Of a stretch of DNA of 43,250 nt, positions 6,227 through 13,956 are shown one piece after another. Source of the stretch: JARYLZ01 sp964388275 (GTDB lineage: Bacteria > Bacteroidota > Ignavibacteria > SZUA-365); assembly GCA_964388275.1 (NCBI GenBank), contig CAYLZD010000032.1, positions 1-43,250 of the forward strand, written 5' to 3'. The position numbers and the translations under genes were made by a program. Every line of letters begins with the position of its first letter. Position 1 is the first letter of the stretch. The notes below the pieces were generated by a model that saw only the letters and a list, made by a program, of their open reading frames with translations, had not been told where the DNA came from and did not search any database.

Positions 6227-8173
6227 ATGAGAGACTTCACTAAAGTATTCATACGCATGCGCAACAGGCATTACCTGTTGTTCGATATATTCGCGATGCT
6301 GCTCATACCGAGCATGGCACTGACACTCCGCTTGGACGATGTCAGCACAGTGCAGTCGAGCTGGGCCTCTCTCCTGGTTTACACTTTGTTCGCCGCCCTG
6401 GTCAAGCTTGTGATTTACTTCCGTCTGGGCATGTACAAGCATATATGGCGCTATGCGAGCATCGAGGAAGTAACGGTGATACTAGTGGCGGTTTTCACCG
6501 CGGGCATCACTTTCAACATCGCGTATCTGTTGTTGTTGCCGCTCTTTCCGTCGATTCCGCACTCGATACCGCGTTCGGTTCCGGCCATCGATCTGATTCT
6601 TTCGCTGCTGATTCACGGCGGAATCCGGCTTCTCAGCCGCATCTATTCGACCGAACAGAAGAAAAAGCAGAGACCGCACGACAGATTTGAAAAATCCGTG
6701 TTGATCATAGGAGCCGGCAATTCCGGAACAATGATTGCGAAGGAGATTCTCCGGGATCCCGGCGGCTCGATGCGTCCGGTCGGTTTCATAGACGATGATC
6801 CCGCGAAACAGGGAGGCGTTATCTACGGAATACCGGTTCTCGGAAACCGCGAGGCGATCCCTGAAGTCTGTAAGAAGTTCAACGTTTCGCAGATACTGAT
6901 CGCCATGCCGTCCGCCTCCGGGCGCGAAATACAATCCGTTTTGAAAATCGTCGAACCCTTGAAAATCAAGACACGGACGCTCCCGGGCGTAAGCGAATTG
7001 CTGACCGATACAGTGGAACTGCGGCAGTTCCGCGAGATCCGCATTGACGATCTTCTGCGCCGGGATCCCGTACGCACCGACATCACGCGCGTCAAGGAGA
7101 TGCTCGAAGGTGAAAGAGTGCTCGTCACGGGCGCGGGCGGTTCAATCGGTTCCGAACTGTGCCGCCTGATCGCCCAGGTCGGACCTGCCGAGCTTTGCCT
7201 TCTCGGCCACGGCGAAAACAGCATACATTCCATACATCGCGAACTGAGGGAGAAGCATCCGGCACTGGATATGTCGACCGTAATTGCGGACATACGTGAT
7301 CCCGGCCGGATGCGCGCGGTTTTCGAAAAACACCGGCCCGCTTTCATCTACCACGCCGCGGCCCATAAACACGTGCCGCTCATGGAGGAAAATGCCGTTG
7401 ACGCGCTGACGAACAACGTGCAAGGCACGATAAATCTGCTGCGCAACGCGCGCGATGCTCAAGTGCGCAGTTTCACCCTGATCTCCACTGACAAAGCCGT
7501 GGAACCGCGCAGCATCATGGGAGTAACGAAGCGTCTGGCGGAGCTCGCGCTGCAACTCATGTCGCGCGAATACAGTCTGCCGTACTCGGCCGTGCGTTTC
7601 GGAAACGTTCTCGGCAGCCGCGGCAGCGTAGTCCCGATTTTCATGGACCAGATCGCAGCCGGCGGGCCTGTTACGGTGACTCATCGCGACATGCGGCGCT
7701 ATTTCATGACCATACCGGAGGCCGTGCAACTGGTCCTGCAGGCGTCGACCCTGCACGGCAAGGGCGAAATATACGTGCTGGACATGGGCGATCCGGTACG
7801 GGTGCTCGATTTGGCGCAGGATCTGATCAACCTCTCCGGCCTTACGCCATATAAGGATATTGCGATCCGTTTTTCGGGCCTGCGTCCGGGGGAAAAACTC
7901 GTCGAATCTCTTTTCCGCGAGGGAGAGACATACACCCGCTCGAGGCATGAAAAAATATTTTCGGTCGTCGATCGCATGATGAACGGATCCGGCGCGCTCC
8001 CGGAATTGGGAAGCAACGGCGTGAGGATTTCAACGGTGGAAGATTTCGAAAAATATGTCGGCGAGACGCTGCTGCCGGCGTCCGTTCACGACAGATTAGC
8101 TTTCGCCGGGCATGTCAGGGTCCTGGTGCCGGAATTCGATCTACCGGAAAAAGATGCGACAGTCCTGATCTGA
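6227..8173 (+). CDS. CapD/WbpM/FlaA1-type membrane nucleotide-sugar 4,6-dehydratase
   Basis: A 648-residue, full-length polysaccharide dehydratase. Four N-terminal membrane helices (residues about 15-125) are followed by a first Rossmann domain with GAGNSGT (about 163-169) and a second, catalytic SDR domain with VTGAGGSIGSE (about 297-307). The SDR catalytic stretch reads STDKAVEPRSIMGVTK: Met replaces the usual active-site Tyr, as is typical of long WbpM/CapD enzymes, and the Lys is kept. Such enzymes convert UDP-GlcNAc to UDP-4-keto-6-deoxy-GlcNAc (C6 dehydration), the precursor of QuiNAc, FucNAc or, after amination, bacillosamine-type sugars. This could supply the aminotransferase encoded at the left edge. 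It sits between the Wzi-like gene and gmd. No SSR follows its stop, unlike its neighbours. Confidence 0.93.
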   Translation: MRDFTKVFIRMRNRHYLLFDIFAMLLIPSMALTLRLDDVSTVQSSWASLLVYTLFAALVKLVIYFRLGMYKHIWRYASIEEVTVILVAVFTAGITFNIAYLLLLPLFPSIPHSIPRSVPAIDLILSLLIHGGIRLLSRIYSTEQKKKQRPHDRFEKSVLIIGAGNSGTMIAKEILRDPGGSMRPVGFIDDDPAKQGGVIYGIPVLGNREAIPEVCKKFNVSQILIAMPSASGREIQSVLKIVEPLKIKTRTLPGVSELLTDTVELRQFREIRIDDLLRRDPVRTDITRVKEMLEGERVLVTGAGGSIGSELCRLIAQVGPAELCLLGHGENSIHSIHRELREKHPALDMSTVIADIRDPGRMRAVFEKHRPAFIYHAAAHKHVPLMEENAVDALTNNVQGTINLLRNARDAQVRSFTLISTDKAVEPRSIMGVTKRLAELALQLMSREYSLPYSAVRFGNVLGSRGSVVPIFMDQIAAGGPVTVTHRDMRRYFMTIPEAVQLVLQASTLHGKGEIYVLDMGDPVRVLDLAQDLINLSGLTPYKDIAIRFSGLRPGEKLVESLFREGETYTRSRHEKIFSVVDRMMNGSGALPELGSNGVRISTVEDFEKYVGETLLPASVHDRLAFAGHVRVLVPEFDLPEKDATVLI

Positions 8174-8263
8174 TCAGACTCGGAAATCCGGATGCGTCTC
8201 TCTGATCCGGCGCCGCGTCTGTCTGATGACAAATCCACGGCACACACGTTATAGAGACAGCCC

Positions 8264-9301
8264 ATGAAAAAGGCGCTTATTACCGGCATTACCGGCCAGG
8301 ATGGTTCTTACCTCGCGGAGCAGCTTCTCGGCAAGGGATACAGGGTGCACGGTCTGATACGCCGCAGCAGTTCCTTCAACACCGGCCGCATCGACCATCT
8401 TTACAACGATCCCGAAATACTGAACCAAAGCCTTTTCCTGCATTACGGCGATCTGACCGACTCGAGCAACCTCAACCGACTGCTTGAAAAAATCCATCCG
8501 GACGAGGTGTACAATCTGGCCGCGCAGAGCCATGTGAAAGTATCCTTCGAGGTGCCTGAATACACCGCCGAAGTGGACGCCATCGGCACTCTTCGCTTTC
8601 TGGACGCAATCAAGGAAACAGGCGTGAAGACGCGTTTCTACCAGGCGTCCACGAGCGAGCTGTACGGCAAGGTTCAGGAAATCCCGCAGAACGAGAGCAC
8701 GCCGTTTTACCCGCGTTCGCCCTACGGAGTCGCGAAGATTTACGGGTACTGGGCGGTAGTAAACTACCGCGAGGCCTACGGGCTTTATGCCTGCAACGGA
8801 ATCCTCTTCAATCACGAGTCGCCGAGGCGCGGTGAAACGTTCGTTACCCGGAAAATCACGAGGGCGGCCGCGCGTATCAAGGCGGGAATGCAGGAACGGT
8901 TATCCCTCGGCAACCTCGACGCGAAAAGGGACTGGGGGTATGCGCCTGAATACACCGAGGCGATGTGGCTGATGCTCCAACAACCGGCGCCCGATGATTT
9001 CGTGATCGCCACCGGCGAAACACACACTGTGCGCGAATTCGTGGAAACGGCTTTCGCGGAACTCGGGATGCATCTGAATTGGGAAGGCGAAGGCGCGGAG
9101 GAAGTCGGACGCGACCGGCAAGGCGTCGCCCGCGTCGTTGTCAATCCGTCTTATTACAGGCCGACCGAGGTCGACATCCTGATCGGAGATCCGTCAAAAG
9201 CCCGCGAAAAACTCGGCTGGGCGCCCAGTGTCCGTTTCGACGAACTCGCGCGCATGATGGCGAAGGCGGATTACGAGAAGGTGCTGAGGAGAGGATTTTA
9301 G
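8264..9301 (+). CDS. gmd: GDP-mannose 4,6-dehydratase
   Basis: A 345-residue SDR enzyme converting GDP-D-mannose to GDP-4-keto-6-deoxy-D-mannose, the first step to GDP-L-fucose, GDP-rhamnose or GDP-perosamine. The NADP-binding motif GITGQDGSYLAEQL is at residues 8-21. Highly conserved family stretches include IRRSSSFNT, LHYGDLTDSSNL, AAQSHVKVSFE, STSELYG (catalytic Thr/Glu near residue 130) and SPYGVAK (catalytic Tyr-x3-Lys near 156-160), then NHESPRRGETFVTRKI. ATG at 8264 starts directly on the family N-terminus (MKKALITGITGQDG). It is followed 168 nt later by fcl, its usual partner; the spacer carries an AACGTT repeat. The pair is confidently assigned to GDP-fucose synthesis, although the keto intermediate could also feed an aminotransferase. 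Confidence 0.97.
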   Translation: MKKALITGITGQDGSYLAEQLLGKGYRVHGLIRRSSSFNTGRIDHLYNDPEILNQSLFLHYGDLTDSSNLNRLLEKIHPDEVYNLAAQSHVKVSFEVPEYTAEVDAIGTLRFLDAIKETGVKTRFYQASTSELYGKVQEIPQNESTPFYPRSPYGVAKIYGYWAVVNYREAYGLYACNGILFNHESPRRGETFVTRKITRAAARIKAGMQERLSLGNLDAKRDWGYAPEYTEAMWLMLQQPAPDDFVIATGETHTVREFVETAFAELGMHLNWEGEGAEEVGRDRQGVARVVVNPSYYRPTEVDILIGDPSKAREKLGWAPSVRFDELARMMAKADYEKVLRRGF

Positions 9302-9304
9302 GTC

Positions 9305-9349
9305 GTTAAACGTTGAACGTTAAACGTTGAACGTTTAACGGGAAAGGAT
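9305..9349. repeat. AACGTT-based inverted/tandem repeat after gmd
   Basis: It starts 3 nt after the gmd stop. GTTAAACGTT (9305-9314) and AACGTTTAAC (9330-9339) form a perfect 10-bp stem around a loop that itself contains AACGTT palindromes. It ends with GGAAAGGAT (9341-9349), as does the copy at 3941-3998. No T-run follows the stem, so it does not look like an intrinsic terminator. Confidence 0.85.
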
Positions 9350-9469
9350 TCTCCTCGGCGGTTTTGGTTTCCCACGGAGTCGGTAATACGCGCAGCGAAA
9401 GAGAATCTCTGGCGTCATGGCGGTTAAAATTGGCGTCTTGTCGGTTCAAAGCACTGAAAGGTTCAGCAC

Positions 9470-10495
9470 ATGGAAACAACATCGAAAATCTATATTGCCG
9501 GGCATGCCGGCATGGTCGGCTCCGCCATCAGGCGGGCTCTCGATAAATCCGGATACACCAATCTTCTGACCCGGGATCTCTCCGAGCTGGATCTGACGAG
9601 GCAGGCGCAGGTGGAGGCGTTCTTCGAGGCGGAACGTCCTGAATATGTGTTCTTGGCGGCCGCCCGCGTGGGCGGAATACACGCCAACAACACATATCGC
9701 GCGGAATTCATTTATCAGAATCTCGAGATACAAAACAACGTTATACATTCGGCCTGGAGATCCGGAGTCCGCAAGCTGCTGTTTCTCGGTTCCTCCTGCA
9801 TCTATCCCAAATTGGCGCCGCAGCCGATATGCGAGGAGCATTTGCTGAGCAGTCCACTGGAGGATACAAATGAGCCCTACGCGATAGCGAAAATTGCCGG
9901 CTTGAAGATGTGCGAGTCCTATAACAGGCAGTACAGGACCACCTTCATCGCGGCGATGCCTACCAACCTTTACGGCCCGAACGACAATTTCGACCTGCAG
10001 GGCAGCCATGTGCTGCCGGCGCTGATACGCAAGTTTCACCTCGCTCGGCTGCTCTCCGAAGGACGTGACAACGAGGCGGCCGCGGACGTGAGCGAAACAG
10101 GTGTCGACGCGGGCGGTGTGCGCGGCCATCTCGCGGCACGCGGCATACACGCGGACAGGGTTGAAGTTTGGGGCACAGGCGCTCCCCGCAGGGAGTTCCT
10201 ACACGTGGACGATTGCGCTTCGGCTCTGCTTCATATGATGAACGACTACGACGGGACGCAATTCCTTAACGTCGGATGCGGCGAAGACGTGAGCATACGC
10301 GAGCTTGCCGAAATGGTGCGCGATGCCGTGGGGTTCGCCGGCGGGATAGCCTTTAATCCGCAATATCCCGACGGCACGCCGAGGAAGTTGTTGGATGTCT
10401 CAAAATTGAAAGCGCTCGGGTGGCGGCCGACGATCGGTTTGAGGGAGGGAATCGAGAGAACGTATCGGTGGTATGTGAACGGGGGAAAGGAGTGA
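9470..10495 (+). CDS. fcl: GDP-L-fucose synthase
   Basis: A 341-residue SDR epimerase/reductase that converts GDP-4-keto-6-deoxymannose to GDP-L-fucose with NADPH. Visible: GHAGMVGSAI nucleotide-binding motif (residues 11-20); AARVGGIHANN; GSSCIYP (about 107-113), containing the catalytic Ser and Cys; NEPYAIAKIAGLKMCESY, with Tyr-x3-Lys at about 137-141; and PTNLYGPNDNFD. The length is slightly above the usual 310-325 because of an insertion around residues 200-220 (a region rich in Glu/Ala/Asp/Gly). The start ATG 9470 aligns with the family N-terminus. The gene closes the polysaccharide cluster. Its TGA stop (10493-10495) is itself part of the first GTGAAGG heptamer of the following array. 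Confidence 0.96.
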   Translation: METTSKIYIAGHAGMVGSAIRRALDKSGYTNLLTRDLSELDLTRQAQVEAFFEAERPEYVFLAAARVGGIHANNTYRAEFIYQNLEIQNNVIHSAWRSGVRKLLFLGSSCIYPKLAPQPICEEHLLSSPLEDTNEPYAIAKIAGLKMCESYNRQYRTTFIAAMPTNLYGPNDNFDLQGSHVLPALIRKFHLARLLSEGRDNEAAADVSETGVDAGGVRGHLAARGIHADRVEVWGTGAPRREFLHVDDCASALLHMMNDYDGTQFLNVGCGEDVSIRELAEMVRDAVGFAGGIAFNPQYPDGTPRKLLDVSKLKALGWRPTIGLREGIERTYRWYVNGGKE

Positions 10496-10617
10496 AGGGT
10501 GAAGGGTGAAGGGTGAAGGGTGAAGAGTGAAGAGTGAAGGGTGAAGGGTGAAGAGTGAAGGGTGAAGAGTGAAGGGTGAAGGGTGAAGAGTGAAGAGTGA
10601 AGAGTGAAGGGTGAAGG
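10492..10617 (+). repeat. Eighteen tandem heptamers GTGAAGG/GTGAAGA
   Basis: Eighteen uninterrupted 7-bp units, each GTGAAGG or GTGAAGA. The first unit contains the stop codon of fcl. The remaining spacer (10618-10765) has only fragments of AACGTT-like sequence (about 10668-10695), followed by the terminator. Confidence 0.95.
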
Positions 10618-10765
10618 GTAGACTAGCCTTGGAATGCGGAAACCGGAAAGCAGAATTGGGAACTGGGAACGTGAAACGTTGACGTGGAACGTTGAATGGG
10701 GAAGTTTCTGTAGAAATCAACGGTTTTCCGCTGGTCAGATAGGATCGTCGCGGGATGAAAATGAA

Positions 10766-10798
10766 AAGGCGGGACATAATCCCGCCTTCATTTTTTTT
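10766..10798. terminator. Intrinsic terminator between convergent genes
   Basis: AAGGCGGGA (10766-10774), a short loop CATAA, TCCCGCCTT (10780-10788), then CA and eight T (10791-10798). The T-run is on the plus strand, so it best serves the polysaccharide transcript ending at fcl. On the minus strand the hairpin is followed by a weaker T-containing stretch and may also stop the gene ending at 10815. Confidence 0.9.
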
Positions 10799-10814
10799 AT
10801 CCGCGCCCGAAGGA

Positions 10815-11534
10815 TCAGTCGAACATGTGCTCCACGTCAACATACTTCGTGTGCGCTTCCTCGACAGCGGCGTCGATGGCGGCGGTGTCGTTGCCCTTGA
10901 CTGCCTCTGCCAGCGCCTTGGTGGCGGCATGGAGTTCCTTGACGGCGGACTTGAACTGAGCGTCCTTGGCTTCGATTCTCCGCGGCGTTTTCGCGGCGAG
11001 CAGGGCCTCGCTTTTTCCGGCCATCTCAGCGGCGGCATCCCGCAGTTTGTCGTAATTCTTTCCCGGCATGTAATAGTGATAGACCTGATACAGCAGCACG
11101 TGATAAGCTTCGAGTTCCTTCATGCGTGGGCGCACGATACGGACGAGCTGCTCGAAATCCGAGTGGATTTCCTCCACGGCATCCAGCATGCCCTGTTCAT
11201 CGTTTCCGGATACGGACTTCTCGAGATCAGCCAGAGTGCTCTTGACCTTGTTCACTCCGGCTTCCCACTTCGATTGCTTGTCGCGCAGTATCCCCGGTAG
11301 TTTGGCGGCGGCGACGGCGGTGACATGGGACTGCAACTGAGGCAGCAATTCCTTCACGAGGCCGTAGTTCTTGTTCGGCCAGGCGTCGTGCCAGAGAGGT
11401 TGTATCACCTCGTGAAAAGCCGACAACGCCGGCACCTCGGCTTTTAAATCCTCCGAAGAGCACTCATGATCTTGCGCAGACACCTGCATGGCAAGTAATG
11501 CGAGCAAGGCGCACAGAATAGACGCTTTTTTCAT
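10815..11534 (-). CDS. Exported protein of two 104-residue helical repeats with conserved histidines
   Basis: I do not recognise this 239-residue protein. A signal peptide (residues 1-20, cleavage about VSA-QD) predicts export to the periplasm or surface. The rest is two homologous halves in exact 104-residue register: His41/145, His49/153, Pro53/157, Lys-Asn-Tyr 55-57/159-161, Gly-Asn-Asp 110-112/214-216 and Glu-Glu-x-His 121-124/225-228. Both halves look all-alpha (Ala, Lys, Glu, Leu rich), compatible with helical bundles. Three spatially recurring His per half suggest, but do not prove, metal or heme binding; there is one Cys in the mature N-terminus (Cys25) and no CxxCH. The start at 11534 is chosen because it begins the signal peptide; a longer open frame to 11657 adds implausible sequence. 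The OmpA/PD40 gene lies 264 nt upstream on the same strand. Confidence 0.85.
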   Translation of the reverse strand: MKKASILCALLALLAMQVSAQDHECSSEDLKAEVPALSAFHEVIQPLWHDAWPNKNYGLVKELLPQLQSHVTAVAAAKLPGILRDKQSKWEAGVNKVKSTLADLEKSVSGNDEQGMLDAVEEIHSDFEQLVRIVRPRMKELEAYHVLLYQVYHYYMPGKNYDKLRDAAAEMAGKSEALLAAKTPRRIEAKDAQFKSAVKELHAATKALAEAVKGNDTAAIDAAVEEAHTKYVDVEHMFD

Positions 11535-11797
11535 TTCTTGAATCCTGTTGTTCGTGAATCCGTGGTTGATGCTTGAAGAAATTTTTGCTTCAATCAACAA
11601 ATATGCTGAAGCGCCGTCAAACCGGCAAATAGGATGTGCCCGCTGCCCGTTCCGCATTTAGCGATCCATGTTTGCCTGACCGGGCGCCGTTTCGCTTTCC
11701 GATTCCTGTATCAAATCCCGATGCCCGGCGCCTTCGACCGGTATTCGGTCCGGACCGGGAGCAGACATTCCGCGTTACCGCTGCCGGCGCGAGCGCC
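11535..11797. other. Spacer between two minus-strand envelope genes
   Basis: About 260 nt without a credible gene. It probably holds the promoter of the duplicated His protein, but no clear -10/-35 or TAnnTTTG element was found, nor a strong terminator for the upstream OmpA gene. Confidence 0.5.
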
Positions 11798-13765
11798 TTA
11801 TTCCGCAATACGGAACTCGACTCTGCGGTTTCGAGCCCTGTTTTCGTCGGAATCGTTCGGCACTTCCGGACGAGCCTTGCCGTAACCTTTGGCGACCAGA
11901 CGGTTTTTGTCGACTTTTCTGGAAATCAGATAGTCGACCACGGCCTGCGCGCGTTTGAACGACAGGTCCATGTTGTAGGAGTCGGATCCGATGTCGTCCG
12001 TGTGGGCGCCGAGCTGTATGCGGATGTCGGGATTTGTTTCGAGAAAACGGACTAGCCGGTCGAGTTCCTGATGCGATTCCGGCTGCAAATCCCACTTCGC
12101 GAATTCGAAGAAGATGTTGTTCACGCGCTGGGCGAGAAGCTCTCCGTACTGATCCCTCTTGCTGCGCATGCCCTCGACGGAGTTCATGGTGATGTGGAGA
12201 TCATAAAGCCGCGAACTGTCGTCGGCGAAAGGATCCCACCCGCCCATGCGGCTGCCCGCGCCGTCCCCTGAACGCCCGTCGCTTCCCGCTCCGTCACGGC
12301 CGTCACCGGTTCTGCCATCGCGACCGCTGCCTCCGGTGCCGGACCTGCCGTCACGCCCGGACCCGCCGTCGCCGCCGCGCCGCAAATCGAGATTGGCCGA
12401 TGTGGGATAATAGCCCTCGTGCTCGAAGTACATCCCGTACAACTTTCCGAGTGGCAATGTGACTACGTATTCTCCCGTCTGCGGGTCGCTCCGCGCTTCC
12501 CCTTCCTCCAGGCCGCTCGCAAGATCTCCGAATTTGATGTTCACACCGACCGGATTTCCGTTCTCGTCCACGATGCGGCCTCGTATTGTGGCGACTTCGC
12601 TCTCCGGTTGCGCCTCCACAGGGAGTCCTATCATGTAAATGTCGTTCTTGCCCCGGCCGCCGGGCAGGTCGGACGAGGAGAAGAAAGCGAAGCGGCCGTC
12701 CGTCGACACCTTGTATCCCCAGTCGTCTTCTGCGGTGTTGATTCCTTTTCCGAGATTCACCGGTTCACTCCACTCCGTCCAGGACCCTTCCTTGAGCCTG
12801 ACGGACTTGAACACATCCAGTCTGCCCAAACCCGGGTGTCCGTCGGAGCTGAAGTAGAGAGTTTTGCCATCGGGATGGAGAAACGCGGAGCGTTCGCAGT
12901 AAGGCGTATTGATTATGGGCCCGAGATTCAGCGGCGCCATCCACTGTTTCCCCCGGCGGACGCTTACCCAGATGTCGCTGTTGCCCGCGGTGCTGCCGTG
13001 ATACTGCTCTCCCTTCGGCACTTGCTTGCCAGTGCCGCCCGGCCTGTCCGATGTAAACAGAATGGCGCGCCCGTCGGAAGTCGGTGTGGCGTCCGAATCC
13101 CAGAATTTGCCGTTGACCGGCTGGGGCAGGTGCATGATATGGGACCAGCCCTTTTCCTGCTTTTCGAACCAGAAATTGTCGCCGTTTCCCATGTGTCCGA
13201 CGAATCCACCATATAGGAATATGGCGGTGCCATCGAAGGAAATGCTGTTTATGGTCTCATGGTCAGTTGTGTTGATTCGGTCGCCGAGATTCACGGCCGG
13301 CTGCCATTCGTCGTTCTCAAAGGTGGATGCGTATATGTCGAGAAGGCCTTTTCCTCCGTCCCTGTCGCTCGCGAAATAGAGCCGGGTCCCGTCGGCTGTA
13401 AGAGACGGCTTTATCTCGTTCGCGGAGGTGTTGATGCCTGATCCGAGGTTTTCAACCCTCAGGTCGGATGCGGGAGCTCTCAGAAGTCCCATTATCGTTT
13501 CAAAGCGCTTTTCCATGCCGGGGAATCTGCTTCTGTATCGTTCGAACACATCGATCGCGCCGTTCCAATCCTTTTTGTCTATGAATGGCTTCGCCAGCCG
13601 CTGAACCGCGACGAAAGCGTCCTCCGAAGGCGCCCATTTATCCGCATACGCCTGGAAATCGTCAATATCTTCCATTTTTGAAAGTTCCCTGGACAGGGAA
13701 CAGCCCGCCAGCGCAAGCAGGGAGGCGAACACGGTGAAACGGAGATAGAATGTTTGGACGGTCAT
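11798..13765 (-). CDS. OmpA-family lipoprotein with PD40 beta-propeller repeats
   Basis: A 655-residue lipoprotein. The signal peptide ends in lipobox LALAGC (Cys at about 22). A short helical, TPR-like part (about 25-95) is followed by PD40/WD40-like propeller repeats (about 105-390) with recurring blocks such as DGTRLYFASDRDGG, DGRAILFTSDRPGG and DGKTLYFSSDGHPG. A carboxypeptidase-regulatory-like segment (VRGR-type, RGRIVDENGNPVG) follows at about 400-460, then a Gly/Arg/Asp/Ser linker (about 463-505), and a C-terminal OmpA peptidoglycan-binding domain ending in NRRVEFRI. In Bacteroidota this architecture is widespread and includes the gliding/T9SS-associated PorE type, which fits the T9SS cargo encoded next door; identity with PorE is inference. 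ATG 13765 is preceded by AGGA at suitable spacing. A promoter candidate lies upstream. Confidence 0.92.
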   Translation of the reverse strand: MTVQTFYLRFTVFASLLALAGCSLSRELSKMEDIDDFQAYADKWAPSEDAFVAVQRLAKPFIDKKDWNGAIDVFERYRSRFPGMEKRFETIMGLLRAPASDLRVENLGSGINTSANEIKPSLTADGTRLYFASDRDGGKGLLDIYASTFENDEWQPAVNLGDRINTTDHETINSISFDGTAIFLYGGFVGHMGNGDNFWFEKQEKGWSHIMHLPQPVNGKFWDSDATPTSDGRAILFTSDRPGGTGKQVPKGEQYHGSTAGNSDIWVSVRRGKQWMAPLNLGPIINTPYCERSAFLHPDGKTLYFSSDGHPGLGRLDVFKSVRLKEGSWTEWSEPVNLGKGINTAEDDWGYKVSTDGRFAFFSSSDLPGGRGKNDIYMIGLPVEAQPESEVATIRGRIVDENGNPVGVNIKFGDLASGLEEGEARSDPQTGEYVVTLPLGKLYGMYFEHEGYYPTSANLDLRRGGDGGSGRDGRSGTGGSGRDGRTGDGRDGAGSDGRSGDGAGSRMGGWDPFADDSSRLYDLHITMNSVEGMRSKRDQYGELLAQRVNNIFFEFAKWDLQPESHQELDRLVRFLETNPDIRIQLGAHTDDIGSDSYNMDLSFKRAQAVVDYLISRKVDKNRLVAKGYGKARPEVPNDSDENRARNRRVEFRIAE

Positions 13766-13798
13766 CTTGATCCTGATGATAAATGCCACATTATTCCA

Positions 13799-13830
13799 CA
13801 AAAGTAGAGCGGCATGGATACTCGAATCAA
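13799..13830 (-). promoter_or_regulatory. Bacteroidota-type promoter candidate (TTG-N21-TACTTTTG)
   Basis: On the minus strand TTG (13830-13828) is separated by 21 nt from TACTTTTG (13806-13799), matching the TAnnTTTG -7 element, with spacing slightly over the usual 19. The predicted start of transcription lies about 25-30 nt before the OmpA/PD40 start codon. It rests on pattern match only. Confidence 0.4.
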
Positions 13831-13956
13831 GGCGTTATCGAATGACCGGGGCTCGAAGCCCTTTGAAGTCTGCGAATTCGGCGCCGCTTGCGTATATTCT
13901 GCCATGCACTGGAAAGCATCCGAAACGCGCATAGCCGGAATACATTTGGAGCATAT

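Noticed and set aside
5724..6442. Minus-strand frames with SPLFTLHSSPFTLHPS sequence
   Set aside because: Same cause: reverse translation of the heptamer array at 6014-6083, overlapping real genes.
10400..11038. Minus-strand open frame with FTLHPSLFTLHPSPFTLHPS-type repeats
   Set aside because: It is the reverse-strand translation of the GTGAAGR heptamer array plus parts of two real genes.
11535..11657. N-terminal extension of the duplicated His protein
   Set aside because: The extension precedes a clear signal peptide and lacks protein character.
13888..13956. Earlier start for the seven-repeat T9SS protein
   Set aside because: The extra 23 residues would place a polar stretch ahead of a normal signal peptide that begins at ATG 13957.
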